From positions 62,001 through 126,000 of the forward strand of contig NZ_CAJQZC010000009.1 in NCBI RefSeq assembly GCF_907164555.1: a stretch of DNA of 64,000 nt, in the 5' to 3' direction. Shown here one piece after another: positions 53,161 through 61,585 of the stretch. Position 1 is the first letter of the stretch. Every line of letters begins with the position of its first letter. The notes beneath the pieces are model-generated. The model did no database searches and was not told the DNA's origin. It saw only the letters and a list, made by a program, of their open reading frames with translations. The DNA is from Paraburkholderia saeva. GTDB lineage: Bacteria; Pseudomonadota; Gammaproteobacteria; Burkholderiales; Burkholderiaceae. The translations under genes and the position numbers were made by a program.

Positions 53161-53790
53161 ATGGATACCCACACCCTCAAGCCGGTCGAATCGCCCACGT
53201 CCGATCTCGGACGGCGCGTGCGCGCGGCACGCCTCGCGCACGACCTGACGCTGGAGAACGCCAGCCGCCTGTGCGGCGTTTCACGCTCGACCCTCTCCAA
53301 AGTCGAAAACGGCCTGATGTCGCCGACGTTCGACGTGCTGCAGAAAATCGTAAACGGCCTGAAGATCGATCTGGGCGAACTGTTCGGCTCGACACCGAAA
53401 GTCAGCGCAAGCGGGCGGCGCGCGCTCACGCGCAAGGATGCGGGGCAACGTCACGCGTATCGCGGCTATCAGATGGAACTGCTCGCCACCGATCTCGCGC
53501 ACAAGGCAATGCTGCCCTTCCGCATTCGCATCTCAGCGCACACGCTCGACGCGTTCGACGACTGGGGTCGTCACGAAGGCGAAGAGTTTCTGTATGTCAT
53601 CAGCGGCAGCGTGTGCCTCTATTCCGAGCTGTACGCACCGACGCATCTGAACGCCGGCGACAGTCTTTACTTCGACAGCCGCACAGGGCACGCAGCGGTG
53701 TCCACCAGCGAGGAAGACGCCGAAGTGCTCTGGATGGCGACGGGCTCGGACGTCCCGCAGCCCCCCATCGAATCGGCGGCAAAGAAATAG
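53161..53790 (+). CDS. XRE-family transcriptional regulator with cupin domain
   Basis: The 209-residue protein has an N-terminal helix-turn-helix (RRVRAARLAHDLTLENASRLCGVSRSTLSKVENG, residues ~19-52) and a C-terminal cupin (GRHEGEEFLYVISG, LNAGDSLYFDSRTGHA). Such regulators bind a small ligand in the cupin and control catabolic genes. It is convergent with hppD; only six bases separate the stops. Its own target is not evident here; the 283 bp upstream may contain an operator. Confidence 0.9.
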   Translation: MDTHTLKPVESPTSDLGRRVRAARLAHDLTLENASRLCGVSRSTLSKVENGLMSPTFDVLQKIVNGLKIDLGELFGSTPKVSASGRRALTRKDAGQRHAYRGYQMELLATDLAHKAMLPFRIRISAHTLDAFDDWGRHEGEEFLYVISGSVCLYSELYAPTHLNAGDSLYFDSRTGHAAVSTSEEDAEVLWMATGSDVPQPPIESAAKK

Positions 53791-53796
53791 GACCGT

Positions 53797-54915
53797 TTAG
53801 CGCGCTTCGGCGAGCGCCTTGAGATTGCCTTCGCCGAAACCGTGATGACCGCGCCGCTGGACGATTTCAAAGAAGATCTCGCCGGGGTTCCGCTTCACAA
53901 ACGTCTGGAAGAAAAGCAGCGGCACACCATCGGCGCCAATCTCGCCGTCCACAAGAATGCGGCCGCGCCGCAGCCGCTCGACATCGAGTCCGTGGCCAGG
54001 CAGCCGCGCGTCGATCTGCTCGTAGTAGCGCGGCGGCGGTTCGACAAACGACAGGCCATTCGCGATCAGCGCGTCGACGCAGCCGAAAATATCCTCCGTC
54101 GCGAGCGCGATGTGCTGCACGCCTTCGCCCGGATGATCGGGCAGATAGTCGTGCATCAGGTTCGTGCGCGGCGTGCCTTCCTCGTAAAGCGGAATGCGGA
54201 TCGCGCCGCACGGCGACACCATCACACGCGAATCCGCCGACACATGCCAGTTCGCGTGCAACTCGTGAATCTCGCGGAAATTCAGCAGCCCACGATAGAA
54301 GTCGAGCCATTCCTGCATACGGCCCGCGCCGACTGTCTGCGTCAGATGATCGACGGCGATGAGCCCGTTTCCCGCGTGGCTCAGATCGGCTCGCGCGGTG
54401 TCGATGTCCACCGGACGAAAGTCGATGTCGTAGATCGAGATGTCGCCGAGGCCGCCCTGCTGGCCACCGCGTCCGCGCCAGCGGTCGATGAAATAGATGT
54501 GTGAATCGCCGATGCCCTGAATGGCGGGTATCCACAACTCGTTTCTGCCGACGTTCTCGCCTTCAAATTCCCACGCCCCAAACTCGATCGCGCGATCGAA
54601 CGCCTGCTGCGCGTTCGCCACGCGAATGCCGATCGCGCACACGCCCGTGCCGTATTCCTCTGCATAGCGCGAGGCGAACGAATCCGGCTCGGCGTTCAGC
54701 AGGAAATTCATCTCGCCCTGCCGGAACAACGTGACGTCCTTGCTGACGTGCCGCGCAATCGCCTTGAAGCCGAGCTGCGTGAACGTGCGGCCAAGCGCCA
54801 GCGGATCGCGCGCGGCGAACTCCACGAACTCGAGGCCCGCTGTGCCGAGCGGATTGTGTTCGACGTCGGCGATGGCACTGAGGGCAGCGGTCGGACTGGG
54901 CAGATCGCTGGGCAT
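53797..54915 (-). CDS. hppD: 4-hydroxyphenylpyruvate dioxygenase family protein
   Basis: The 372-residue protein has two glyoxalase-like halves. Iron ligands are H190 (AVDHLTQTV), H268 (GVQHIALAT) and E350 (FFEIVQRRG), and the family end signature GFGEGNLKALAEA is present. HPPD converts 4-hydroxyphenylpyruvate to homogentisate in tyrosine degradation. Some HPPD-like proteins are instead linked to 3-dehydroshikimate dehydratase (QuiC), which makes protocatechuate, and the neighbouring genes are pcaQ and pcaHG. The start is the ATG at 54915 with AAGGAG seven bases upstream; the longer frame is not needed. Confidence 0.78.
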   Translation of the reverse strand: MPSDLPSPTAALSAIADVEHNPLGTAGLEFVEFAARDPLALGRTFTQLGFKAIARHVSKDVTLFRQGEMNFLLNAEPDSFASRYAEEYGTGVCAIGIRVANAQQAFDRAIEFGAWEFEGENVGRNELWIPAIQGIGDSHIYFIDRWRGRGGQQGGLGDISIYDIDFRPVDIDTARADLSHAGNGLIAVDHLTQTVGAGRMQEWLDFYRGLLNFREIHELHANWHVSADSRVMVSPCGAIRIPLYEEGTPRTNLMHDYLPDHPGEGVQHIALATEDIFGCVDALIANGLSFVEPPPRYYEQIDARLPGHGLDVERLRRGRILVDGEIGADGVPLLFFQTFVKRNPGEIFFEIVQRRGHHGFGEGNLKALAEAR

Positions 54916-55111
54916 GACTCTCTCCTTGACTGTTGCGGTAACGCCTGACTCCCGTGCGCGCCGGTAACCCATCACACCCGGCGCCTTTTGAACCGTGTTT
55001 GTACACCGTCCGCGTGATCTCCCGCAACCCGCATTTTGTACCGGACGGTTCACACTCGTCCAGACTGGCGACCGCCGTGCTGCAATGGCGACCGACAGCA
55101 ACCCGTAGCAA

Positions 55112-56092
55112 TCAGCGCGCCGGGCCGCGGTGTTTGCGCGCCCGCGGCTTCCCGGCGACGGGCGCGATGCGCTGCCGCGTGACGGCGCGCACGGCGTCGA
55201 TCAGGGCGCGCGCAACGGGCGAAGGCTGCGTATCGGTGCGCAGGATCAGCCCGACGGGCTCTTCCGTTCCCGCGAACGGTAGCGCAAGGCGCACCAGCTC
55301 ACCGCGCGACAGATCGTATTCGACCGCGCTGACGGGCACGAACCAGACCGCGTCGTTCTCGAGCGTCAACGCGCGTCCGACCGATACCGAGAGCATCTCC
55401 ACAAACGATTTTAGCGGCGGCACGCCCCACGCCGCGAGCAGGCTTTCCGCCGACTGGCGGATCAGCGTGCCGTACTGCGGCAACACAACCGGAAAGCCAT
55501 CGAGAAGCGCAGCGGGCGGCGCTGTGCGCGTCGCGAGCGGATGCCCGGCCCGCACGACCGCAACCAGCGGCTCACGATAGAGTTGCTCGAAGCTCAGCCC
55601 GACCATTCGCTCCGGATCGGCGAGGCGCCCGATCGCGCACTCGATCGCACCCGCCTTCAGCCTCGCGAGCAATTCCGTGTTCGAAGCCGTCATGAGCCGC
55701 ACCACGACCTGCGGCCATTGCGTTGCGAAAAGCTTCAGGACCGGCGGCACGAGCGCGTTTGCGACGGTCGGAAGAATGCCAACGTCGAGGGTGGCGGGCG
55801 CCGCGCCTGCCTCCCGCGCCAGCAGATCGACGCCCTGGCGCAGCGCGCTTACGCAGGCGCTCGCATGGGGCATGAAAAGCTGCCCTTCGCGCGTGGGCAC
55901 GGCGCCATGCCGGCCGCGCTCGAAAAGCCGCACGCCAAGGATCGACTCCAGCTCGGCAACCGTCTTCGAGACGGCCGGCTGCGTAATCGACAGGCTCTCC
56001 GCGGCCTTCTGCACGCCGCCAAACTGCGCGACGGCAAGAAAGCACTGCAAATGACGGAATTTGACGCGGCTGTCCGCGAGACTGCGTTGCAT
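55112..56092 (-). CDS. pcaQ: LysR-type regulator of protocatechuate catabolism
   Basis: The 326-residue LysR protein has an N-terminal winged helix-turn-helix (HLQCFLAVAQFGGVQKAAESLSITQPAVSKTVAELE) and an effector domain. The C-terminus is Arg/Lys/Pro-rich. It is divergent from pcaHG with 106 bp between the starts, which holds two similar boxes (one overlapping its own start codon), the arrangement expected for autorepression and activation by PcaQ. In rhizobia the effector is beta-carboxymuconolactone. Identification rests on the family-level sequence and gene order. Confidence 0.88.
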   Translation of the reverse strand: MQRSLADSRVKFRHLQCFLAVAQFGGVQKAAESLSITQPAVSKTVAELESILGVRLFERGRHGAVPTREGQLFMPHASACVSALRQGVDLLAREAGAAPATLDVGILPTVANALVPPVLKLFATQWPQVVVRLMTASNTELLARLKAGAIECAIGRLADPERMVGLSFEQLYREPLVAVVRAGHPLATRTAPPAALLDGFPVVLPQYGTLIRQSAESLLAAWGVPPLKSFVEMLSVSVGRALTLENDAVWFVPVSAVEYDLSRGELVRLALPFAGTEEPVGLILRTDTQPSPVARALIDAVRAVTRQRIAPVAGKPRARKHRGPAR

Positions 56093-56154
56093 AACGTCAG
56101 GTTATACGAAACTCAAGAAAACGTCATTTTGCATAACCGCTCAGGTTCGATAAA
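56087..56154. promoter_or_regulatory. PcaQ-type operator pair and candidate pcaHG promoter
   Basis: Two copies of TTGCATAAC followed by a GGTT half lie at 56087-56103 and 56129-56147, start-to-start distance 42 bp (about four helical turns). The first also gives the symmetric element ATAAC-N5-GTTAT (56091-56105). They resemble the rhizobial PcaQ consensus ATAACC-N4-GGTTAA. Site 2 is followed at once by GATAAA (56149-56154), a plausible -10 box for pcaH. Site 1 overlaps the pcaQ start codon. Confidence 0.6.
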
Positions 56155-56198
56155 GTCGCGTCATCCCCAGCCATCAAATCAACATCAGGAGACACCCG

Positions 56199-56906
56199 AT
56201 GGACGATTCCCTCCTTCTGGCGCCGCGCGACTTCGCGTCCCACCCGGCGTACGTTTACCCCGGTTATGGATCTTCCGTGAAGCGCGGGCCGACCCGTCCG
56301 CTGATTCCGTTAAAGGAACGGCTTCGCGACCAGCATGTGCCTGTCTATGGCGCCGAAGACCTGGGCGCGCTCGACAACGACCTCACCCGCAATGCAGCAA
56401 AAAACGGTGCGCCGGTAGGCGAGCGCATCATCGTAACGGGCCGCGTGCTCGACGAAGGCGGCCGCCCGGTGCGCAATACGCTCGTCGAAGTGTGGCAGGC
56501 GAACGCCGCAGGCCGCTATGTGCACAAGACCGATCAGCACGACGCGCCGCTCGACCCGAACTTCCTTGGCGCAGGGCGCTGCCTGACGGACAACGACGGC
56601 CGCTATCGCTTCATGACGATCAAGCCGGGCGCGTATCCGTGGGGCAACCATCCGAACGCGTGGCGTCCGAATCACATTCACTTCTCGCTCTTTGGCGACC
56701 ACTTCGGTTCGCGTCTCGTCACGCAGATGTATTTCCCCGGCGACCCGCTGCTTGCGTTCGACCCGATCTTCCAGGGCACGCCGGAGCAGGCGCGCGAGCG
56801 GCTGATTTCGCGCTTCTCGCTGGATGTGACTGAAGAGGGCTTTGCGCTTGGCTACGAGTTCGACATCGTGCTGCGCGGCCGCAACGAAACACCGATGGAG
56901 CGTTGA
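56199..56906 (+). CDS. pcaH: Protocatechuate 3,4-dioxygenase beta subunit
   Basis: The 235-residue intradiol dioxygenase carries the non-haem iron ligands Y107 (GRYVHK), Y146 (GAYPWGN), H159 and H161 (NHIHFS). PcaH/PcaG heteromers cleave protocatechuate to 3-carboxy-cis,cis-muconate, the first step of the beta-ketoadipate branch. The gene has the iron site, so it is the catalytic beta chain. It is followed by pcaG after two bases. Confidence 0.95.
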   Translation: MDDSLLLAPRDFASHPAYVYPGYGSSVKRGPTRPLIPLKERLRDQHVPVYGAEDLGALDNDLTRNAAKNGAPVGERIIVTGRVLDEGGRPVRNTLVEVWQANAAGRYVHKTDQHDAPLDPNFLGAGRCLTDNDGRYRFMTIKPGAYPWGNHPNAWRPNHIHFSLFGDHFGSRLVTQMYFPGDPLLAFDPIFQGTPEQARERLISRFSLDVTEEGFALGYEFDIVLRGRNETPMER

Positions 56907-56908
56907 TC

Positions 56909-57496
56909 ATGACTCTCAAACAGACGCCTTCACAAACAGTCGGCCCGTACTTCGCTTACGGACTGTGCCCCGAGCAATACAACTTCGATCTGAAGAGCCT
57001 TTTCACGACAGTGCTCGTCGACCACGAAACGCCCGGCGAACACATCACGATCGTGGGCCAGGTATTCGACGGCGACGGCAAGGTGATCGGCGACGCGATG
57101 GTGGAAATGTCGCAACTGGATGCGGCCGGCAACTACCCGAAGTCGCACGCCGATATCGGGCGCACGGGCTTTCGGGGCTTTGCACGCGTGGGTACAGGAA
57201 CGGACCCCGAAAAGCGTTTTATCGTGCAGACGGTGAAGCCGGCCGCGGCGGCCGGCGATGACGCGCCGCACGTGAACGTGATCGTGCTGATGCGCGGCAT
57301 GCTGCTGCACACGTTCACGCGCCTCTACTTCGAGGACGAAGCGGAAGCAAACAGCAAGGACACAGTGCTGGCGTCCGTCCCGGCTGAGCGCCGGCATACG
57401 TTGATCGCACGGCGGGAAACCGGTGCGGGAAACGCCGTGTACCGTTTCGACATCCACATGCAGGGCGAGAACGAGACGGTTTTCTTCGACCTGTAA
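56909..57496 (+). CDS. pcaG: Protocatechuate 3,4-dioxygenase alpha subunit
   Basis: The 195-residue alpha chain lacks the iron ligands, as expected. The SQTVGPYFAYGL N-terminus and FHTRLYFEDE-type C-terminal region (here TFTRLYFEDEA) are typical. It forms the heterodimer with PcaH. A GGAG eight bases before the ATG at 56909 supports this start rather than the TTG at 56903. A rho-independent terminator lies about 115 bp downstream. Confidence 0.94.
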   Translation: MTLKQTPSQTVGPYFAYGLCPEQYNFDLKSLFTTVLVDHETPGEHITIVGQVFDGDGKVIGDAMVEMSQLDAAGNYPKSHADIGRTGFRGFARVGTGTDPEKRFIVQTVKPAAAAGDDAPHVNVIVLMRGMLLHTFTRLYFEDEAEANSKDTVLASVPAERRHTLIARRETGAGNAVYRFDIHMQGENETVFFDL

Positions 57497-57611
57497 CGCA
57501 TGTAGCGGCGAGGGACCAGCAAGAACAGACCGCAAGCGTCTTCACGAAAGTTTCACACTCGCACTTCAGAATGCCCGTGCGAAAACTTCGCGAAACTCCA
57601 ACGTAACCTTT

Positions 57612-57638
57612 TGCCCGCCGCGAGCGGGCATTTTTTTT
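57612..57638 (+). terminator. Rho-independent terminator after pcaHG
   Basis: TGCCCGC (57612-57618) and GCGGGCA (57624-57630) form a perfect 7-bp GC-rich stem with a 5-base loop, directly followed by eight T residues. The stem-plus-U-tract pattern is textbook for rightward termination of pcaHG. Confidence 0.9.
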
Positions 57639-57670
57639 GGGTCTTCGCGGCGCGAGGCAAAGGGGAAAAC

Positions 57671-58450
57671 CTAGCTCTGGTAATCCACCGCGCCCTGATC
57701 GACGAGCCTCAACGCCGCCTGCCAGGCAAGTTCGGCGATGCCGTCGGAATCATCGCGTTGAAACTGGTCGGCGGTGAGCCGGCAAACCGCTTCGGACGGA
57801 AAACTCAGTTCCGCGCCGCCAGCAAGCGCCTGGACCTGAATCTGACATGCGCGTTCGAGGAAATGAATTTCCTGGAACGCCAGCGCGGCGGACCGTCCGC
57901 CCACCAGCAATCCATGATTTCTCAGGATCATCGCGTTGCACGAACCGAGATCGGCCACGAGTCTTTCGCGCTCGCCCAGATCCAGCGCGATGCCTTCATA
58001 GTCGTGATACGCGAGACAGCCGTAAAACTTGAGCGCGTGCTGGCTGATCGGCAACAAGCCCTGCTTTTGGGCAGATACAGCCGAACCCGCCGCGGTGTGT
58101 GTATGAATCACGAAATGCAGATCGGGCCGCGCGGCATGCACGGCGGAGTGAATCGTGAAACCAGCGGCGTTCACGCGATATGACGCGGGATCGCGCGCGG
58201 CGCTCTCCGCATCGACGACGCGGCCCGCGCTATCGATTTTCACGAGATCGGATGCGCGCATTTCGTCGAACAGCACGCCGTAGCGGTTAATCAAAAAGTG
58301 ATGCCCTGGGCCCGGTACACGCGCGGTGATATGCGTGTCGATAAGGTCCGTCATCCGGAAATGGGCAATCAGGCGATAAAGCGCTGCAAGCTCGCAGCGG
58401 GTAGCCCATTCTTCAGCACTGAAAGCGTGCGAAGGCGCGACCGTTGCCAT
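57671..58450 (-). CDS. Class II aldolase/adducin-domain protein
   Basis: The 259-residue protein has the class II aldolase/adducin fold: zinc-site IHTHTAAGSAVS and LRNHGLLVGG, and DLIDTHITARVPG near the front. Family members are fuculose/ribulose phosphate aldolases or dehydratases; the active site is intact, but no substrate is indicated. GGAGA lies near the ATG at 58450, whereas the extended upstream frame lacks a site. It lies 40 bp downstream of the H-NS-like gene on the same strand. Confidence 0.85.
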   Translation of the reverse strand: MATVAPSHAFSAEEWATRCELAALYRLIAHFRMTDLIDTHITARVPGPGHHFLINRYGVLFDEMRASDLVKIDSAGRVVDAESAARDPASYRVNAAGFTIHSAVHAARPDLHFVIHTHTAAGSAVSAQKQGLLPISQHALKFYGCLAYHDYEGIALDLGERERLVADLGSCNAMILRNHGLLVGGRSAALAFQEIHFLERACQIQVQALAGGAELSFPSEAVCRLTADQFQRDDSDGIAELAWQAALRLVDQGAVDYQS

Positions 58451-58490
58451 TTTGTGTCTCCGATAATCGCGCAATGACGGCGCGTTTAAA

Positions 58491-58754
58491 TCAGCACCGG
58501 AAATGATCGATATTCTGTCCGGCGTGAATGGCACGTGTCAGCCATTCCGGCCTGTCGCCTTCACCGTCCCAGGTATTTCCGTACGCATCCCGATACATCG
58601 GCGCCTTTAATGCGGCTGCGTCGGCTTCAATGGCCGCTGCGAGGTCCGTCATTGTGATGCCGTACTCTTCCATGCGGCGGCGTATCCACACGATCAATCG
58701 ATCGCGCGCTTCTCCGTCGGCGTCGAACATCCGCTGTTCCTCCCGCTCCATCAT
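58491..58754 (-). CDS. Small H-NS-like nucleoid protein
   Basis: The 87-residue protein has a helical N-terminal half (RDRLIVWIRRRMEEYGITMTDLAAAIEADA) and a C-terminal stretch MYRDAYGNTWDGEGDRPEWL that follows the H-NS C-terminal pattern Y-R-x-x-x-G-x-T-W-x-G-x-G-x-x-P-x-W. The AT-hook-like arginine site (GxGR) is replaced by GEGD, so DNA binding may be altered. The long coiled-coil dimerisation domain is missing. Such short variants are known in Burkholderia relatives. GGGGAG nine bases before the ATG at 58754 suggests the start. Confidence 0.68.
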   Translation of the reverse strand: MMEREEQRMFDADGEARDRLIVWIRRRMEEYGITMTDLAAAIEADAAALKAPMYRDAYGNTWDGEGDRPEWLTRAIHAGQNIDHFRC

Positions 58755-58931
58755 GATGCACCGCTCCCCTTGCGGGAAAGGCGTGCGCTGAATAGACAAA
58801 GGCCCCGCAATTGCCAGCGAAGCCTTTTATTGGTGTTGACGCGGCCCCGGTGAATGAGATTCACGCGGCATTTCCGGCGAAACCGGGTTCCGGAATTTCC
58901 GGAAATGAGAGTGGGCCAGTCAGCGTGTCAG

Positions 58932-58963
58932 AAAAAAATCCGGTCGGCATTGCGGGACCGGAT
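58932..58963 (-). terminator. Rho-independent terminator for the leftward MFS gene
   Basis: On the minus strand ATCCGGTC, a 10-base loop and GACCGGAT (58963-58938) make an 8-bp stem followed by a run of T residues (58937-58932). It lies about 56 bases past the MFS stop at 59019 and before the H-NS-like gene, so it should isolate the two transcripts. Confidence 0.85.
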
Positions 58964-59018
58964 GACCCACTGTTGCCAATTGTAAAGCAACGCGCGGCGC
59001 GCCGCCCTTTTTACGCCA

Positions 59019-60365
59019 TTATTGTTCTGGCGCGCGCCGCGCAATGAGCTTTCGTTCGACATAACCGCGAATCGCGCGCGCCATCTGCGGATACCGATAG
59101 CCCGGCACTGCGAACAGCACGAGCGCACCGAGCGCCAGCAGGCCGCAAAACACAAACGTGCCGCGATAACCGAACGTTCCGACGAGCACGCCCGACAAAA
59201 CACCCGACAAAATCGACCCGAGCCGCGCCGCATTGAAGAACAGCGCGGTCGCCTTGCCGGGCGATGCCGGCATCAGATCCTGCACGTAGGTCATGCCGAG
59301 GCACGACGTGACGGCGACCACAAACGCGTTCAGGAGCTGCATCGGGATCAGCACGTCCACGTTGCCCGCAAGCGCCATCGCGACGAAATACACCGCGTGC
59401 ACGGCCGCGCATGCGGCGAGCCAGGTCGGCTTGTGCAACGTGGACGAGCGTGCGCCGAGCGCGAGCATCATCGGGATTTCGCTCAACGCGCCGAGCCCGA
59501 GCATGATCGACACGTCGAGCCGCGATCCATTCAACCCGTGCACGATGTAAAGCGGCAGCACGATCATCGTCGCGTTCGCGGCAAGCCCGATCAGCGTCAG
59601 TGCGACGACCGCGCGCCAGATGTCGTTTGCCGAGGCCGCGGCAATACCGGCTTCGTGGGCGTCGTCGCCAGGCGCTTTCAGCGGCGGCACGGTGATCGAC
59701 GAAGCAGGCTCAGAGGCCGTATCTGCGACCGTATGATCGCCGAGGTGCCCGGACGGCTCTTTCGTGCGCGAGACGATTGCGGCACACGCCGCGAAGCTCG
59801 CGGCGGCGAAGAGGAAGAGCCCGTAGAAGCCGGTCCCCGCGAGCACGAGCGCGCCCACGGCCGGCCCGAACACCCACGCGGCCGACAGGATCGTGCGTAA
59901 CGAGGCGCTCGCGAACGCGCGCCCGGCGTCGTCGGCGACGGGCAGCGCGGCGCGGCTGAACGAGAACACCAGCGAAATCGCCGAGCTGCCCGCGCCGATA
60001 AAAAGAACGCCCACCACCAGCAGCAGCCGGTAGTCGCGCACAACGCACAGACACAGGTAACCGAGCGTCGCCGCGCCGAGCGAGGCGAGCAGGAGCGGCC
60101 GGTGACGCCCGCTTGCATCGCTCCAGCGGCCCGCGAGCGTGCTCGCCAGCACGCCGCTTGCCGCGATCAGCGTCATGAACAAGCCGAGGCGAAACGGCGT
60201 CATGCCTGCACGTTCGATACCGAAGAGCGAAAGATACGGGGCGGTAAACGACATCGCCACGCCGAGCATCAAGGTTGCGCCCGCAAGCGGCTTGAAGCCG
60301 GGGATGCGCAACAGATCGAAAAAACGTGAGTTCTTCAGCACGGAGCGAGAGTCAGGTGAAGGCAC
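59019..60365 (-). CDS. MFS transporter, SetA/SetB-type sugar efflux family
   Basis: This 448-residue polytopic protein has twelve hydrophobic segments and a cytoplasmic loop of about 50 residues in the middle (SRTKEPSGHLGDH to APGDDAHEAG). The pattern GRWSDASGRHRPLLL matches the MFS motif A loop. It resembles the SetA/SetB sugar efflux family. The start is GTG with no strong ribosome site; internal starts are possible. It is divergent from the PEP-mutase-family gene across 313 bp. Confidence 0.82.
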   Translation of the reverse strand: MPSPDSRSVLKNSRFFDLLRIPGFKPLAGATLMLGVAMSFTAPYLSLFGIERAGMTPFRLGLFMTLIAASGVLASTLAGRWSDASGRHRPLLLASLGAATLGYLCLCVVRDYRLLLVVGVLFIGAGSSAISLVFSFSRAALPVADDAGRAFASASLRTILSAAWVFGPAVGALVLAGTGFYGLFLFAAASFAACAAIVSRTKEPSGHLGDHTVADTASEPASSITVPPLKAPGDDAHEAGIAAASANDIWRAVVALTLIGLAANATMIVLPLYIVHGLNGSRLDVSIMLGLGALSEIPMMLALGARSSTLHKPTWLAACAAVHAVYFVAMALAGNVDVLIPMQLLNAFVVAVTSCLGMTYVQDLMPASPGKATALFFNAARLGSILSGVLSGVLVGTFGYRGTFVFCGLLALGALVLFAVPGYRYPQMARAIRGYVERKLIARRAPEQ

Positions 60366-60678
60366 GACAGGGAGCCCGGCATGGGCAGAACGCAGGCTGC
60401 GACCGGCTGGAACGCCGCGCCGGCATGATCGCGTTCAATGACGAAGCATTATCGGGTGTAGCGGTCCGATCGGTAAACCCGAAGTCAACGTTCCCAACAT
60501 TCGTACGTGCGCGAGCCATTCATGTCGCATGGAAGTCGCGGGGCCTGCGCGGTTGAACACAGGCATCGGGCAGGTGGTTCATAATCCCGTGGAACATTGC
60601 AGGCACCCGGATTGCGGCCGACTGGCACAGATTCTGCGGCGACGCCTGGATCATCGAACTTCAACCGGACTCACGATC
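60366..60678. other. Divergent intergenic region
   Basis: The 313 bp between the leftward MFS gene and the rightward lyase gene contain no gene. A TTGAAC (60554-60559) and a CATAAT further right are 21 bp apart, too far for a standard promoter. I see no inverted repeat that I would trust. Confidence 0.4.
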
Positions 60679-61569
60679 ATGCCAACATCATCTGTCAGCC
60701 GCCGCGCTGCGTTCCGACGCAGCGTGAATGAACGCCGGGGCCTTCTGGTACCCGGCGCGTTCAATGCGATGAGCGCACGCATCATCGAGGACGCCGGTTT
60801 CGAGGCGCTCTATCTCACGGGCGCAGGCGTTACGAACATGTCGCTCGGCCTGCCCGATCTGGGCTTTGTCGGCCTGAACGAAATCGCCGAACACACCGCG
60901 CGGGTGCGCGATGCTGTGGAATTGCCGCTGATCGTCGATGCCGATACCGGTTTCGGCAATGCGCTGAACGTGCGGCACACCGTGCGCACACTGGAGCGCA
61001 GCGGTGCCGACGCGATCCAGTTCGAAGACCAGGTAACGCCGAAGAAATGCGGCCACTTCTCCGGCAAGGAAGTGATCGCTGCGGGCGAGATGACCGGCAA
61101 GATCCGCGCCGCCGTCGACGCGCGCGAGGACGGCAACCTGCAGATCATCGCCCGCACGGACGCGGCCGCCGTGGAAGGCATCGAAGCGGCGATCGAGCGC
61201 GGTCACCGTTTTATCGAAGCCGGCGCGGATATTCTCTTTATCGAAGCCACCGAATCGCTCGCGGACATCGAGCGCCTGCCGGGCCTCTTCGCAAACACGC
61301 CGCAGCTCATCAACATCGTGATCGGCGGCAAGACACCGGTGCAGTCGCGCGACGTGCTCGCGAAGCTCGGCTACGGCATCGTGCTGTATGCGAACGCCGC
61401 ACTTCAGGGTGCCGTGCTCGGCATGCAGCGGGCGCTCGGCACGCTCAAGGAAAACGGCCGCCTGGACGAAGACCCTGCGCTTGTCGTGCCGTTCGGCGAG
61501 CGCCAGCGGCTCGTCAACAAACCGCTCTACGACCAGCTCGACAAACAGTACGCCGCCGACGGCAAATAA
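60679..61569 (+). CDS. PEP mutase/isocitrate lyase superfamily enzyme
   Basis: The 296-residue protein is of the phosphoenolpyruvate mutase/isocitrate lyase family: VDADTGFGNALNV, QFEDQVTPKKCGHFSGKEVI (with the catalytic KKCGH loop) and IIARTDA. The KKCGH sequence is shared by methylisocitrate lyases, 2,3-dimethylmalate lyases and carboxyvinyl-carboxyphosphonate phosphorylmutases. The exact substrate cannot be told. I chose the ATG at 60679, which begins before the conserved RRGLLVPGAFNAMSA block. It lies 16 bp upstream of the DHA2 transporter. Confidence 0.8.
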   Translation: MPTSSVSRRAAFRRSVNERRGLLVPGAFNAMSARIIEDAGFEALYLTGAGVTNMSLGLPDLGFVGLNEIAEHTARVRDAVELPLIVDADTGFGNALNVRHTVRTLERSGADAIQFEDQVTPKKCGHFSGKEVIAAGEMTGKIRAAVDAREDGNLQIIARTDAAAVEGIEAAIERGHRFIEAGADILFIEATESLADIERLPGLFANTPQLINIVIGGKTPVQSRDVLAKLGYGIVLYANAALQGAVLGMQRALGTLKENGRLDEDPALVVPFGERQRLVNKPLYDQLDKQYAADGK

Positions 61570-61585
61570 AAACACGCTGCACGAC

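Noticed and set aside
58869..58907. CATTTCCGG/CCGGAAATG inverted repeat upstream of the H-NS-like gene
   Set aside because: The 9-bp arms are separated by 21 bases with further partial pairs inside. The nearby hairpin with a T run is a better terminator, and I see no clear operator logic.
60554..60590. TTGAAC and CATAAT as a promoter for the lyase-family gene
   Set aside because: The spacer is 21 bp, outside the range used by sigma70, so it was not annotated as a promoter.
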